Source: Antarcticirhabdus aurantiaca (lineage in GTDB: Bacteria; Pseudomonadota; Alphaproteobacteria; Rhizobiales; Rhizobiaceae). From it: a stretch of 64,000 nucleotides of DNA. The stretch is from assembly GCF_009765365.1 (NCBI RefSeq), contig NZ_VTOM01000016.1, forward strand, positions 1 through 64,000, read 5' to 3'. The notes beneath the pieces are model-generated. The model ran no database searches. It saw nothing but the letters and a program-made list of their open reading frames with translations, and was not told where the DNA came from. Below are positions 53,154 through 62,116 of this stretch, one piece after another; position 1 is the stretch's first letter, and each line of letters begins with the position of its first letter. The position numbers and the translations under genes are program-made.

Positions 53154-53411
53154 ATGTCACTCGCCCATCCCGACGTATCGCCGCTCGCGAGGCAGCTCCT
53201 GGCGCGGCTCGGCCGCTGCGGCCCTGCCGAGGACGATGTTGGCGAGCAACTTGCCGAAATGGGACCTTCCGAGATGGAGGCCGTCGCGGAATTGATCGAT
53301 CGACGCCTCTGCGTCGTCATCGTCGGATGGAAGGAACTGTTTTGGGTCCGCCTGACGGACAAGGGACGTGCCGCAATCGATCGACGCTCCGAAGCAACAA
53401 CTCAGGCCTGA
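53154..53411 (+). CDS. small hypothetical winged-helix-like protein (85 residues)
   Basis: MSLAHPDVSPLARQLLARLG...MEAVAELIDRRLCVVIVGWK...FWVRLTDKGRAAIDRRS reads like a compact winged helix without obvious DNA-contact signature; the LTDKGRAAID end is typical of MarR-like wings. The start could be ATG 53154 or, less likely, ATG 53130. It converges with a MarR gene and lies right after the IS. Confidence 0.5.
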   Translation: MSLAHPDVSPLARQLLARLGRCGPAEDDVGEQLAEMGPSEMEAVAELIDRRLCVVIVGWKELFWVRLTDKGRAAIDRRSEATTQA

Positions 53412-53447
53412 GTAACTGAATGGCGTGCTTGACCGGCTTGCAGGGAC

Positions 53448-53927
53448 CTAGCGTAAGGGGGCCAACCGGGCAGCCAGCACGTCGGCCAGCCTGTCGATGG
53501 ACTGCCCTGTCGCGGCGAGACTTCCCTCCCTCGCCAAGGCGTCGGAGAGATCGCCTTCCAGTTCCGCCCAGATGTTCCGGACACGCGCCAGCGCCTCCTT
53601 GCCCGAGGGCGTCAGCGCCACGCATGTTCGACGTGCATCCCCAGCATCCCGAACTCTGACAAGAAGCCCATGGTCCGCCAGCTTGTCGACCATCTTCGAC
53701 GCTGTCGACGGCCGGATGTTGAGCCTCGCGGCAAGTTGCCCGACCGGAACGGGCGCTCCCGGTCCCAGCGCATCGAGAAGCTGGTCCTGGCCCGCCATCA
53801 CGCCGAGGGCGGAGAGCTTTATCTGCATCAACTGTCGGCAGGAGCGGCTCACGGCGATGAGCGCCGGCAGCAAGGCGGGCGCCTCGTCACTTTCCGCGAC
53901 CGAAAAGGGCTGAACAAGGTCGGACAT
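53448..53927 (-). CDS. MarR-family regulator
   Basis: A 159-residue MarR protein: SDLVQPFSVAESDEAPALLP, then the HTH VGQLAARLNIRPSTASKMVD, the wing VRVRDAGDARRTCVALTPSG, and a C-terminal helix ending VLAARLAPLR. It is clearly a paralogue of the MarR at 12880-13362 and of the decayed copy near 62.3 kb. A longer frame to 54464 exists but does not read as protein. Confidence 0.88.
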   Translation of the reverse strand: MSDLVQPFSVAESDEAPALLPALIAVSRSCRQLMQIKLSALGVMAGQDQLLDALGPGAPVPVGQLAARLNIRPSTASKMVDKLADHGLLVRVRDAGDARRTCVALTPSGKEALARVRNIWAELEGDLSDALAREGSLAATGQSIDRLADVLAARLAPLR

Positions 53928-54899
53928 CCATGGCTCCGCTTCGAGGATCTCGACCAAAATCCTACCCGGCAGGCACCGATGGCGTCGGTCGGGGAGCCGA
54001 TGGAATTCCAACGGTTGGCAACGGTCTACCTCCTCACGGTTGCGGCATGATCCCGAGTCAATCAGCCGCTTCATCCTTGTTCTTGCTGCCCCAGCCGCGA
54101 CCGCGGGCACAAGCCGCGTCCGGGATACACCCGCTTGCGGTAACCAGGGCTCCGCAAAGGCGCCGCTCGCGGAGCCGGCCCCGTGCCCATCCGATAGGAT
54201 GTGGGCACCATAATCATGCCAAACCGCGGCGAGGAGTTCACGCGAACAGGTGGTCGCGTGCCATGTCGCCCATCGATCGGAGCAGCCCTCCTCGGCGACA
54301 AGACTGCGGTTTGCCGAAACCAAGCCACCGCAAACGAGGTGACCCAAGTCGACTGCCACGTCCCCTTGCCTTTTCACGCCGTCGACATCGGGGCACCCTT
54401 CCGGCAGGAATGGGGCCGAACGGGCCCGATCCGGTTGCGTCACGGTTAACGCGGGGCGCTCCACCGCACGACCGGTGACCGCAATCGATGATCGGCCAGC
54501 CTTCTCTCGTCCTCGATCGCCCGGTCAATCACTTCGGTCCCTTCCTGAAGGTTAACGAGGTGCTGGAGGTTGGTGGAGTCGGATGCGATGCGGACCGCAC
54601 ATTGGCGTCGTTGCTCCACCTAGCGGTGCGCTCGTTCGTCACCGGCACGTTGGCGCATGGTCGGAGACACATCTTCGCGGGACGATGCTCAGCTTGAACC
54701 GCGGGGCACAGACCTGATGGACGCGAGCGCGTCGCGTCCGTCAGGTCGCGCTCGGCCTGATCAGGACGCAGGTGCATGGAGGTCTGCCCCCACCTAAACC
54801 GTCGGAGACAGGCTCGTGACAGCAATGGCGCGGCGTATGTTGCGACTCCTTGCGAACTGGATAATTGTGCATGAGTTCGAGTGTCCATCGGCAAGTCGG
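53928..54899. other. long intergenic region, nothing recognised
   Basis: About 970 bases without a supported gene. Two plus-strand frames (54201-54449, starting MGTIIMPNRGEEFTRTGG, and 54488-54697, starting MIGQPSLVLDRPVNHFGPF) have fair composition in part but no ribosome site or family. It may hold remnants of lost genes. Confidence 0.3.
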
Positions 54900-56144
54900 A
54901 TGCCACAGGGTCAAGGTCACGACATGTTGCCTGCGAGCGAACGGCAAGAACATGGTGCCCGAGAGTCACGAGCGGACGCCCTGGGGTTGGATGCCGCCCC
55001 GGCGAGGGCTGTGGGCATGGCGGCCCTGGTGAGTTCCCTCGACTGGTCCGCGACGCCGCTCGGTCCGATGGAGGCTTGGCCGGAGCGGCTCAAGCTCATG
55101 GTGGAGCAGGTGCTCGCCTGCCCGGTGGTGTCGGCGCTCGTGTGCGGTCCCGAGCGGATCCTGATCTACAACGACGCGGCCGCCCGCAACTATGGCAACC
55201 GCCATCCCGGTGCCCTGGGTAAGCCCCTGCCCGAGACCTTCCCGGAAGGCTGGGCGAGCGTCGGCCCGCTCTACGAGCGCGCCTTTGCCGGCGAGAGCGT
55301 GCACGTTCCCGCGCAAGGGCTCGACGTCGACGGCGGCGGCAGGACCTCGACCTTCGACGCCGTGCTCACGCCCGTGCACGACGGGGACGGCCGCATCGCA
55401 TACGTCCACATGAACGGACGGGCGGTCCTTGAGCGTGACGGCAGGCGGGCGGAGACGCTCGAGATCCTCGTAACGGAACTTCGACACCGCGCACGCAACT
55501 CTTACACCCTGATCCAGTCGATCGCGAACGAGACCGCCCGGGAGTCGGGCGCGGCCGACGGGTTCCTGGCGAGCTTTTCCGAACGCTTGGCGAGCCTCGC
55601 CCGGGTTCAGGACTTGCTGAGCTTGCGCGACGACGAGAGCGTCAGCGTCCGCGACTTGGTGGAGCGCGAGCTCGAGGCGCTGGGTAGCGCCCGGGGCGAA
55701 GACCGGGTGGAGGTCGACGGGCCGTACGTCCCGCTGCGAAGGGGAGCGGTCGAGGCCCTTGCTCTCGTGGTCCATGAATTGGCGACCAACGCGAGGAAGT
55801 ACGGTGCACTCGCGGACGGGGACGGGCGCCTGTCGGTGCGTTGGTCGGTTGCCGATCCCGACGGGAGGGAGCGCCTCCTTCGCATCGAGTGGACCGAGGG
55901 CGGCGGGAACGAGCGCGACCGTCGGGGCAGCGGGATGCGTGCGCCCGACGGAGGCGGCTACGGGCGCAAGCTGATTGAGCGGGCCCTCCCATCCATGCTC
56001 GGCGCCAGCACTCTCTACGAGATCGGCACCGGTGGCGTTCGCTGCGTCATGGAAATCCCCATCGCCGCAACGGAAGCGGAAAATGGCGAGGAAAGGCCCG
56101 GCGCCGGCCCTGTCACGAACGAAGCTTCGGCCCAATCCGTTTGA
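54900..56144 (+). CDS. PAS-type HWE sensor histidine kinase
   Basis: A protein of about 414 residues. A PAS-like N-terminal domain begins SLDWSATPLGPMEAWPERLK and contains LVCGPERILIYNDAAARNYG, the arrangement of many short HWE kinases; the phosphoacceptor region is TELRHRARNSYTLIQSIANE with His196, and the ATPase domain has VVHELATNARKYGAL and GYGRKLIERALPSML. The start is uncertain: ATG 54816, 54900 or 54924. This is the third HWE/HisKA_2 kinase in the window. There is no adjacent response regulator. Confidence 0.88.
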   Translation: MPQGQGHDMLPASERQEHGARESRADALGLDAAPARAVGMAALVSSLDWSATPLGPMEAWPERLKLMVEQVLACPVVSALVCGPERILIYNDAAARNYGNRHPGALGKPLPETFPEGWASVGPLYERAFAGESVHVPAQGLDVDGGGRTSTFDAVLTPVHDGDGRIAYVHMNGRAVLERDGRRAETLEILVTELRHRARNSYTLIQSIANETARESGAADGFLASFSERLASLARVQDLLSLRDDESVSVRDLVERELEALGSARGEDRVEVDGPYVPLRRGAVEALALVVHELATNARKYGALADGDGRLSVRWSVADPDGRERLLRIEWTEGGGNERDRRGSGMRAPDGGGYGRKLIERALPSMLGASTLYEIGTGGVRCVMEIPIAATEAENGEERPGAGPVTNEASAQSV

Positions 56145-56388
56145 TCCCGCCAGTTGGAACCTCCTGGCCATCCCGTTGGCATGGGAGGATCGCACGGAAT
56201 GCGATCGTCAATCGAAGAGCGGCGAACGACCACGCCTCGGATGGAAGCACCCAGCCCACCGGAACGGAGTCTGACTGAAATCCCGCCCCAGCCGGGGGGT
56301 GCCAGAGCCGCCGTCCCGGTCCAAGGTCCGGCGGAAGCTGCACGCGGCCCCATCGCTCGAATGTCCGGGCACGGGTCGTGTCCCCGGC

Positions 56389-56922
56389 CTATCCCGTGAA
56401 AGCTGTTCGTCCGCTCGGACCTCGGCCGCACGCCTCGAGCCGGAGAGCCGCCTCGAGCCGCGCGCGGTCGGCCGGCGTGAAGCGGGCACGCGCCTCGGGG
56501 AGCAACACCTCCAGGTCGAGCGCGTGGTGCCGCCTCAGGGCGACGAAGAGGGACCGAAGCTGGTAGGCGAGCGTGTCCGAGCCGACGCCGCCTTTCGCCT
56601 CTGAGAACCGAAGCAACGCATCCGCCAACTCGGTTGCGGCGTCGACGTCCTCGAGATGCTCGCAGCGCATGCGCTCGAGGGTCGCCTTGAAGGGCGAGCC
56701 CTGCGGCAGACGGCCGGCAAGCGGTGTCAGGAGGCATCGCTCCTCAACTGAATGCAGGAGGGCGAGGGTCGACGGGAGCTCGCGCGCGAGCACGCGGCAC
56801 TCCTCCGGACTCGATCTTGGCAGCGCATCCGCGATCGCCTCCAGCCGGTCGGCAAGCCGGGTCTGCGCGACCATGAGATCGGCGATGGCTTCCAATTCCT
56901 CGAATCCTTCGCGAAGGTCCAT
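56389..56922 (-). CDS. hemerythrin HHE-domain-like protein
   Basis: The 177-residue protein looks like a four-helix hemerythrin-type cation-binding domain: LALLHSVEERCLLTPLAGRL (first His/Glu pair), RMRCEHLEDVDAATELADAL and ALRRHHALDLEVLLPEARAR (HH-x3-E-like pair). Such proteins bind a di-iron centre that senses or carries O2 or NO. A consensus Fnr box lies 68-81 bases upstream, and the second fnr gene precedes it, so low-oxygen control is likely. GGAG precedes the ATG. Confidence 0.8.
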   Translation of the reverse strand: MDLREGFEELEAIADLMVAQTRLADRLEAIADALPRSSPEECRVLARELPSTLALLHSVEERCLLTPLAGRLPQGSPFKATLERMRCEHLEDVDAATELADALLRFSEAKGGVGSDTLAYQLRSLFVALRRHHALDLEVLLPEARARFTPADRARLEAALRLEACGRGPSGRTAFTG

Positions 56923-56989
56923 GGCTTTTCTCCGCTCGGGCAGCAGCGCCCCGGGCGCTCGCCATACCCCGGGGAACGGCAGCGACGCC

Positions 56990-57003
56990 TTGACCACGGT
57001 CAA
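56990..57003. promoter_or_regulatory. Fnr box upstream of the hemerythrin-like gene
   Basis: TTGAC-CACG-GTCAA is a perfect palindrome that matches 8 of 10 fixed positions of the Fnr consensus. It lies between the fnr gene stop and the hemerythrin-like start, both read on the minus strand. Confidence 0.75.
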
Positions 57004-57056
57004 GCGTCGGGTACTCGGCGGGGGCGTTCCCCGCGAGCATCCCTCGCGTCCGGGTT

Positions 57057-57791
57057 TCAGCCGCCGGCGGCTTGGTCGAGGCGCGTCTGTGACAGGATGC
57101 GCAACGATGCCGCGTTGGCGAAGTCGACGATCTTCGCCTTGCGAAGCTCCGTCATCTTGCGGGAGACCGTCTCGATGGTCAGCCCCAGGAAGTCCGCCAT
57201 CTCGCCCCGGCTCAGCGGCAGGGGGATCTCGCCCGGTTCTCCCGGGGATCCCACCGGTCTCGCGTGCCGCACGACCATATTGATGTAGGTCGCCACCCGC
57301 TCGAGCGCCGTCTTGCGCGCGAGCGTCACGAGGAGGTCCCGCGTCTCGTCGAGCTGGCTCAGCGCCTGCGAGAGCACGCGGCGCTCGAAGGCCTGGTTCG
57401 CGGTTAGGACGCCCTCGAAGGCCGAGCGCGGGATCGTGCAGACGCGCACGGGACCGGCGGCAGTCGCCTCGATGGCGTCGTCCCCCGCGATGGGACGGCC
57501 AACGAGGGTCGGCGCGAACTGAAGGCCGACGATCTGCTGGCGCCCGTCGGGCAGGCGCTTGGCCAGGCTGACGACGCCGGACAGGATGTTGGAGACGCTC
57601 TCGGACTCTCCGGCAGCGCGCCCGACATGCTCGCCGGGCCGGATCACCCGGCGATCCGACACGCGCGAGAGCGAGACGAGCTGGTCGCCGGCCAACGCGC
57701 CGCACACGCCGCGCGCCCGCGCCTCGCAGCCGACGCAGGCGATTGGCTCGCCGCAGATGCCGGACCTTTCGATCGACCGAAGTGCCTGCAT
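57057..57791 (-). CDS. second FnrN-type Crp/Fnr regulator
   Basis: A 244-residue Crp/Fnr protein with the full set of cluster ligands: Cys19, Cys22 and Cys30 (CVGCEARARGVC, C-x2-C-x7-C) and central Cys118 (VRVCTIPRS). The effector domain has RLPDGRQQIVGLQFAPTLVG and the HTH LSRGEMADFLGLTIETVSRK carries E-x2-SR for TTGAT sites. It is a paralogue of the regulator at 30583, and adjacent genes (hemerythrin-like, antiporter, stress proteins) suggest it governs a second low-oxygen set. An extra Cys13 precedes the cluster. Confidence 0.9.
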   Translation of the reverse strand: MQALRSIERSGICGEPIACVGCEARARGVCGALAGDQLVSLSRVSDRRVIRPGEHVGRAAGESESVSNILSGVVSLAKRLPDGRQQIVGLQFAPTLVGRPIAGDDAIEATAAGPVRVCTIPRSAFEGVLTANQAFERRVLSQALSQLDETRDLLVTLARKTALERVATYINMVVRHARPVGSPGEPGEIPLPLSRGEMADFLGLTIETVSRKMTELRKAKIVDFANAASLRILSQTRLDQAAGG

Positions 57792-58293
57792 GGTTTCGTT
57801 GTCCAGGGTCGTGGGCGGTCTGCCGCCCGATCAAGGCAGGCGCGTCGATGCGGAGATTACGGAGGGTCCGGGGCGCCTGCGGTTCCCTTTACCATCCCGG
57901 CCGGGACGGGAACAAGCGGGGAGACATGCAAGCGCCCGTCCGCAGCGATGCATCGAGCGCCGGCATCGGCATTGGTGTTGGCATTGGAAATGCACGCCGA
58001 ACTGATCCGGATGGACCCAGGAAAGGGGCCTCGGAGATCGAGTGCGTGGATCGTGGCCCGCTTGGCGTTCGAGCGCCGGAGCGTCGGCATCGTCGAACGC
58101 TTTCCGGAAGCCTTTGTCCCCGCGCCCGGGGAACCGGCCACAACTCCCGGGCAGCCACGAACGCTAACCGGAGCTCTTACGGCGAAGCTTCGCTGCATCA
58201 TCCCGCGGGTGCTTTCCACGCGAGATCGTGCCCCTCCCTCGCCCGGAGCCGGCCGGAGCGCTAGGACGAGCCCGACACGACCGAGGTGCAGCC
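57792..58293. other. intergenic region between divergent fnr-like and antiporter genes
   Basis: The 502 bases hold two promoters. An ATCAA half-site lies near 57830 but without a matching left half. No gene is convincing; one plus-strand frame from 57985 reads partly protein-like but has no support. Confidence 0.3.
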
Positions 58294-59988
58294 ATGCCGT
58301 CCCCCACTCCCCATGCCGATTCCATCCTGTCAGACATCCTGATCTTCCTGTCGGCCGCGGTGATCGTCGTTCCGCTCTTCCGCGGCATGCGCACCAGTCC
58401 CGTCATCGGCTATCTGCTCGCCGGGGTCGTCCTCGGTCCCAACGCACTCACACTGATCGGCAACGCGGAGGGCGCCCATCGCCTCGCCGAGTTCGGCATC
58501 GTCTTCATGCTCTTCGCCATTGGGCTGGAGATGACGATGGAGCGCCTGAAAACCATGGCGCGTTACATATTCGGCCTTGGCCTCGCGCAGGTCGCCGTAA
58601 CGGGGACGCTGCTGGGCGGCGTGGCGATGCTGGCCGGCGCAGCGATGCCGACGGCGGCGGTTCTCGGAGGCGCGCTGGCCCTGTCTTCGACGGCCTTCGT
58701 CCTGCAGATCCTATCCGAGCGGGGCGAGCTGGCGAGCCGCACCGGGCGCGTGATCCTGTCGGTGCTGCTTCTCCAGGATCTCGCCTCCGTTCCCGGTCTC
58801 GCGCTCGTCGCGGCCCTGGGCTCGCCGCCCGAGGAACTCGCTCCGGCGCTCCTCGCCGCCGGGACGAAGGCCATCGCGGCGATGCTGGTCATATTGGCCG
58901 CGGGTCGCCTGCTGCTCCGGCCTCTCCTGCGCATGGTCGCCGGCGCGCGCAGCCCCGAGCTCTTCGCCGCGGCCACGCTGCTCGTCGTCCTCGGCACGGC
59001 CTTCGCGACATCACAGGCCGGGCTGCCAATGGCGCTCGGCGCCTTCCTGTCGGGTCTGATGCTGGCGGGCACCGAGTACCGCCATCAAGTGGAGGCCGAC
59101 ATCCGGCCCGTGCGCGGGATCCTTCTCGGCCTCTTCTTCATGTCGGTCGGCATGCTGATCGACCCCGCTTTCGTTCTCGCCCGGCTGCCGGAGATCCTAG
59201 GCCTCGCTGCCGGGCTGATCGCTGTGAAGGCGCTCGTCCTCGCGCTGCTGGCAAGGCTTTCGGGCCTTGCCCTGCCGCAGGCCGCCCATGTCGGCCTGCA
59301 CCTGGCGCAGGGCGGCGAATTCGCCTTTGTGCTACTCGCCATCGCCACCCAGCAAGGTGTCGTGACCTTCGAGGGCAGCCAGCTTCTCATCGCCGTCGTC
59401 GCCTTCAGCATGGCGGCGACGCCCCTCCTCGCATCGGCGGGCCGGCGCGCGGCGCACGCCCTCGAGCGCCGCGCGCAAGGGCACCGGCCGATCGCCGCCG
59501 CGATCGACCCGGCCGGCGGGATCGTCCTCGTCGCCGGCTTCGGGCGCGTGGGCCGTACGGTGGCGGCAATGCTGGACGCGCGGGGCGAGGCGTGGGTCGG
59601 CCTCGACCATGACGCGGCCATGGTCGCGCGCGCACGCCGCGAAGGGCAGCCGGTGGTCTATGGCGACGCTTCGCGGGAAGCCGTTCTTCATGCCCTCGGC
59701 AGCGGCCGTTTCTCAGCCGCCATCCTGACCATGGACGATCCGTCCGGCTCGCTCTCGATCGTCTCGACCCTGCGGCGCGAGCGACCGGACCTCGTCATCG
59801 TGGCGCGCGCGCACGATGCTGCCCACAGGGCCGCGCTTCTTCGCGCGGGAGCCAATGAGGCGGTCGTCGAACTCCTGGAGGCTTCGATCATCCTCGGCAG
59901 CGCCCTCCTGCACCGAACCGGCGCATCCGGCGACGAGGTCCGGTTGATCGCCGCTCGCCTGCGCGAGAGCGCCACCGATCTGGCCTGA
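58294..59988 (+). CDS. CPA2-family cation:proton antiporter (KefB/KefC-like) with RCK domain
   Basis: The 564-residue protein has about 12 membrane helices of the monovalent cation:proton antiporter-2 family (GYLLAGVVLGPNALTLIG, ALSSTAFVLQILSERGELAS, QAGLPMALGAFLSGLMLAG, HLAQGGEFAFVLLAIATQQG) followed by an RCK_N domain (VLVAGFGRVGRTVAAMLDAR, VVYGDASREAVLHALG) that binds NAD(H) or a nucleotide. Likely exports K+ or Na+ in exchange for H+. GAGGT precedes the ATG. It is convergent with the stress-protein genes. Confidence 0.93.
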   Translation: MPSPTPHADSILSDILIFLSAAVIVVPLFRGMRTSPVIGYLLAGVVLGPNALTLIGNAEGAHRLAEFGIVFMLFAIGLEMTMERLKTMARYIFGLGLAQVAVTGTLLGGVAMLAGAAMPTAAVLGGALALSSTAFVLQILSERGELASRTGRVILSVLLLQDLASVPGLALVAALGSPPEELAPALLAAGTKAIAAMLVILAAGRLLLRPLLRMVAGARSPELFAAATLLVVLGTAFATSQAGLPMALGAFLSGLMLAGTEYRHQVEADIRPVRGILLGLFFMSVGMLIDPAFVLARLPEILGLAAGLIAVKALVLALLARLSGLALPQAAHVGLHLAQGGEFAFVLLAIATQQGVVTFEGSQLLIAVVAFSMAATPLLASAGRRAAHALERRAQGHRPIAAAIDPAGGIVLVAGFGRVGRTVAAMLDARGEAWVGLDHDAAMVARARREGQPVVYGDASREAVLHALGSGRFSAAILTMDDPSGSLSIVSTLRRERPDLVIVARAHDAAHRAALLRAGANEAVVELLEASIILGSALLHRTGASGDEVRLIAARLRESATDLA

Positions 59989-60026
59989 CGCTCCCGCTCC
60001 GCCGCCGCGCCGGTCGGCTCGGAGCG

Positions 60027-60875
60027 TCAGTGCGCGAGCAGCAGCGGGACGGGGCAGCGGTCGAGAAGGGCGGTCGTGACACCGCCGAGCACGGCCTGCT
60101 GAAGCCTGGAATGGGCGTAGGCGCCCATGACGATCATGTCGGATCCTGCCTCACCGGCGTGATCGCGCAGCGTTTCGGCGACGTCGCGATGCGGCGCGGT
60201 GAGGATGGTCTGCTGCGTCACCACGCCGTGATGGTCGAGATAGGTCGCCAGTCTCTCGCCCGGAGCGATGTCGGACACGTCCTTCTCGCCCCGCACGGTG
60301 ACGATCTCGACCCGTTCGGCCGTCCGCAAGATGGGCAGCGCCTCGCGCACCGCCCGCGCGGCCGGAACGCTTCCGTCCCAAGCCACCAGGACGTTGCGCG
60401 GCATGCCCGGCGCCGGCGCTGCCGGCACCCGGATCAGCGGCCGTCCCGTGCGGAATAGGAAGGCCTCCACGACTTCCCGCTCCTCGCGCAGGGCGCTCGC
60501 TCCGGCATCCATGACGATGACGTCCTGGAGCTGGGCGCGAAGCGCCGCGCGCCCGAGAAGCGCGAGGAAGTCGAGGGAGATCAGCTGCTTCTCCACCGAG
60601 ATGCCGGCATCCGAGATCGCGTCGGCTGCGAGTCTCAGACTCGCCTCGGCGCCCTCCTCCAGCCGCTTGGTCTCGGCCGTCAGGAGCTGGCGTGGCATGT
60701 CGGTCAGGAGGCTGTAGGGCACCCAGGCCGCCAGCGGCAGGAGGAAGTCGACGCTGACGAAGCCGGAGAAGCGCTGCGCCATGTCGATCGCGAACTTCGT
60801 GGCGGGGCTCGGCGAACCTCGGGCCTCGACTTCCGGCAGGAGCGGGAGGAGGATGTTCTTGTAACCGTGCGACAT
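60027..60875 (-). CDS. tandem universal stress protein
   Basis: A 282-residue protein with two UspA folds. The first (MSHGYKNILLPLLPEVEARG onward) is degenerate, without a clear ATP loop; the second starts GMPRNVLVAWDGSVPAARAV and has SDMIVMGAYAHSRLQQAVLG then GVTTALLDRCPVPLLLAH. It lies downstream of the single-domain stress gene on the same strand, with about 100 bases between them. Usp proteins help survival under respiratory or energy stress; the exact role is unknown. Confidence 0.88.
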   Translation of the reverse strand: MSHGYKNILLPLLPEVEARGSPSPATKFAIDMAQRFSGFVSVDFLLPLAAWVPYSLLTDMPRQLLTAETKRLEEGAEASLRLAADAISDAGISVEKQLISLDFLALLGRAALRAQLQDVIVMDAGASALREEREVVEAFLFRTGRPLIRVPAAPAPGMPRNVLVAWDGSVPAARAVREALPILRTAERVEIVTVRGEKDVSDIAPGERLATYLDHHGVVTQQTILTAPHRDVAETLRDHAGEAGSDMIVMGAYAHSRLQQAVLGGVTTALLDRCPVPLLLAH

Positions 60876-60976
60876 GATGTTGTCTCTCACTCTTGGTCCG
60901 AGATGCCGATCTCCGGTGGATCGGGATCTGTTCGAAGCACGCTCCGCTCGGCTGATGATCTTGCCGTTCCCGGGTC

Positions 60977-61426
60977 TCAGCGGATGACGAGCACCGGAAC
61001 GGGGCTGGTGACCAGGACCTCCGAGGCCGCGCTCCCCAGGATCAGGCGTTGCAGTCCGCGGCGGCCGTTGGAGGCGACGACGATGAGGTCGCAGCCTTCC
61101 CTCCGTGCCGTGTCGACGATGCCCGAGGCGGGTTCCGCGTCGGCCACGTGGACGATTCCCGCCTCGAGATCCGCCTCGGCCGCCAAGCGCCGGGCCTCGG
61201 TCAGCACCTGCTCGGCAGCCTGCTTGTTGACCTGCCTGAACCGGGCGATGTCCTCTGCCGCCACTCCCCACCCCGCCTCTGTCCCGGCTGCCAGAAACGG
61301 GAACGGCTCCGTCACCGTGACGAGGGTGAGCCGCGCCCCGAGTGCCTTGGCCAGGCGGACGGCGTGCGTCACGCCTCGGGACGCGAGGTCCGATCCGTCC
61401 GTTGCTGCGAGGATATGGGCGTACAT
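60977..61426 (-). CDS. universal stress protein (UspA family)
   Basis: A 149-residue UspA protein: MYAHILAATDGSDLASRGVT, then DLIVVASNGRRGLQRLILGS with the ATP-binding pattern G-x2-G-x8-9-GS, ending VLVTSPVPVLVIR. It starts at ATG 61426 after GGAGAG. It is upstream of the tandem Usp gene and downstream of a consensus Fnr box at 61695-61708, which would make it anaerobically induced, although the leader would be long (about 230 bases). Confidence 0.93.
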   Translation of the reverse strand: MYAHILAATDGSDLASRGVTHAVRLAKALGARLTLVTVTEPFPFLAAGTEAGWGVAAEDIARFRQVNKQAAEQVLTEARRLAAEADLEAGIVHVADAEPASGIVDTARREGCDLIVVASNGRRGLQRLILGSAASEVLVTSPVPVLVIR

Positions 61427-61961
61427 GGTCGCTCTCCTGATGACCGTGCGGTGCCGGCTCTCCTTTGGGAACGCTCGATCGAACCAAGGGGACCATCACC
61501 GCGCGAGGTGCGGTTCCGGGCGGTCAGGCCCGGGATCGTGTTGCGTGCGGCCGAGTCGGATCCTTCGGGTGGAAGCCCACGTCGAAGCGTTCGGGAAAAC
61601 GATGACCGTTTCGCCTTGCTGCCTTTTCGGCGACGAGAGCACCGGTTGCCGCCTGCTGACGGGGGATCCATAAGCCCCGGCCGCGCGGAGCGCCTTGATC
61701 GGGATCAAGGGCAGGGCGCTTTGTCGTCCGGTCGAACGTCCGAGCAAGAAGCGGCTCGTCCATGCACCAGCGGTGACCGCGAGGGCGAAGTCGCACCGGG
61801 TCCGTTTCCGCCTCTTGGGCGCGGGCCCGAGCGCGATGTTTTCCGTGGGAGCCGGGTTCATGTGTGCCGGCGCCGCTTCGCGTTCGCCCGCGCCCGGTGG
61901 GTGAGGGACGCGCGGGATCCACGCCTTGCGAACCTGCATCGGCGGGGCGGAGCGGCCCCTT
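61427..61961. other. intergenic region with an Fnr box, no gene supported
   Basis: The region between the Usp gene and the hairpin at 61962. Apart from the Fnr box annotated separately, both strands show only Arg/Pro-rich open frames. Confidence 0.35.
61695..61708. promoter_or_regulatory. Fnr box (perfect consensus) upstream of the Usp genes
   Basis: TTGAT-CGGG-ATCAA matches the consensus fully. The nearest downstream genes are the two Usp genes on the minus strand (start 61426). No gene is evident in the plus direction. Confidence 0.75.
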
Positions 61962-62005
61962 CACGGTGACCGCCGCTCCCAGGCCGGGTACCGGCGGTCA
62001 CCGTG
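61962..62005. repeat. 14-bp perfect inverted repeat
   Basis: CACGGTGACCGCCG (61962-61975) and CGGCGGTCACCGTG (61992-62005) form a perfect 14-bp stem with a 16-base loop. It lies downstream of the decayed MarR gene, so it could act as a terminator without a T tract, or be a mobile-element end. Confidence 0.6.
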
Positions 62006-62116
62006 CCTCCGCGATGGCCTTCCCGATTCATCTCAAGGAGCGCGGCATCCTTCGCCGCATCGACCTGTCCCCGGAGCGGCTGGATCTGGCGGGCGCCCAC
62101 GCCGCATCGAGGAGGT

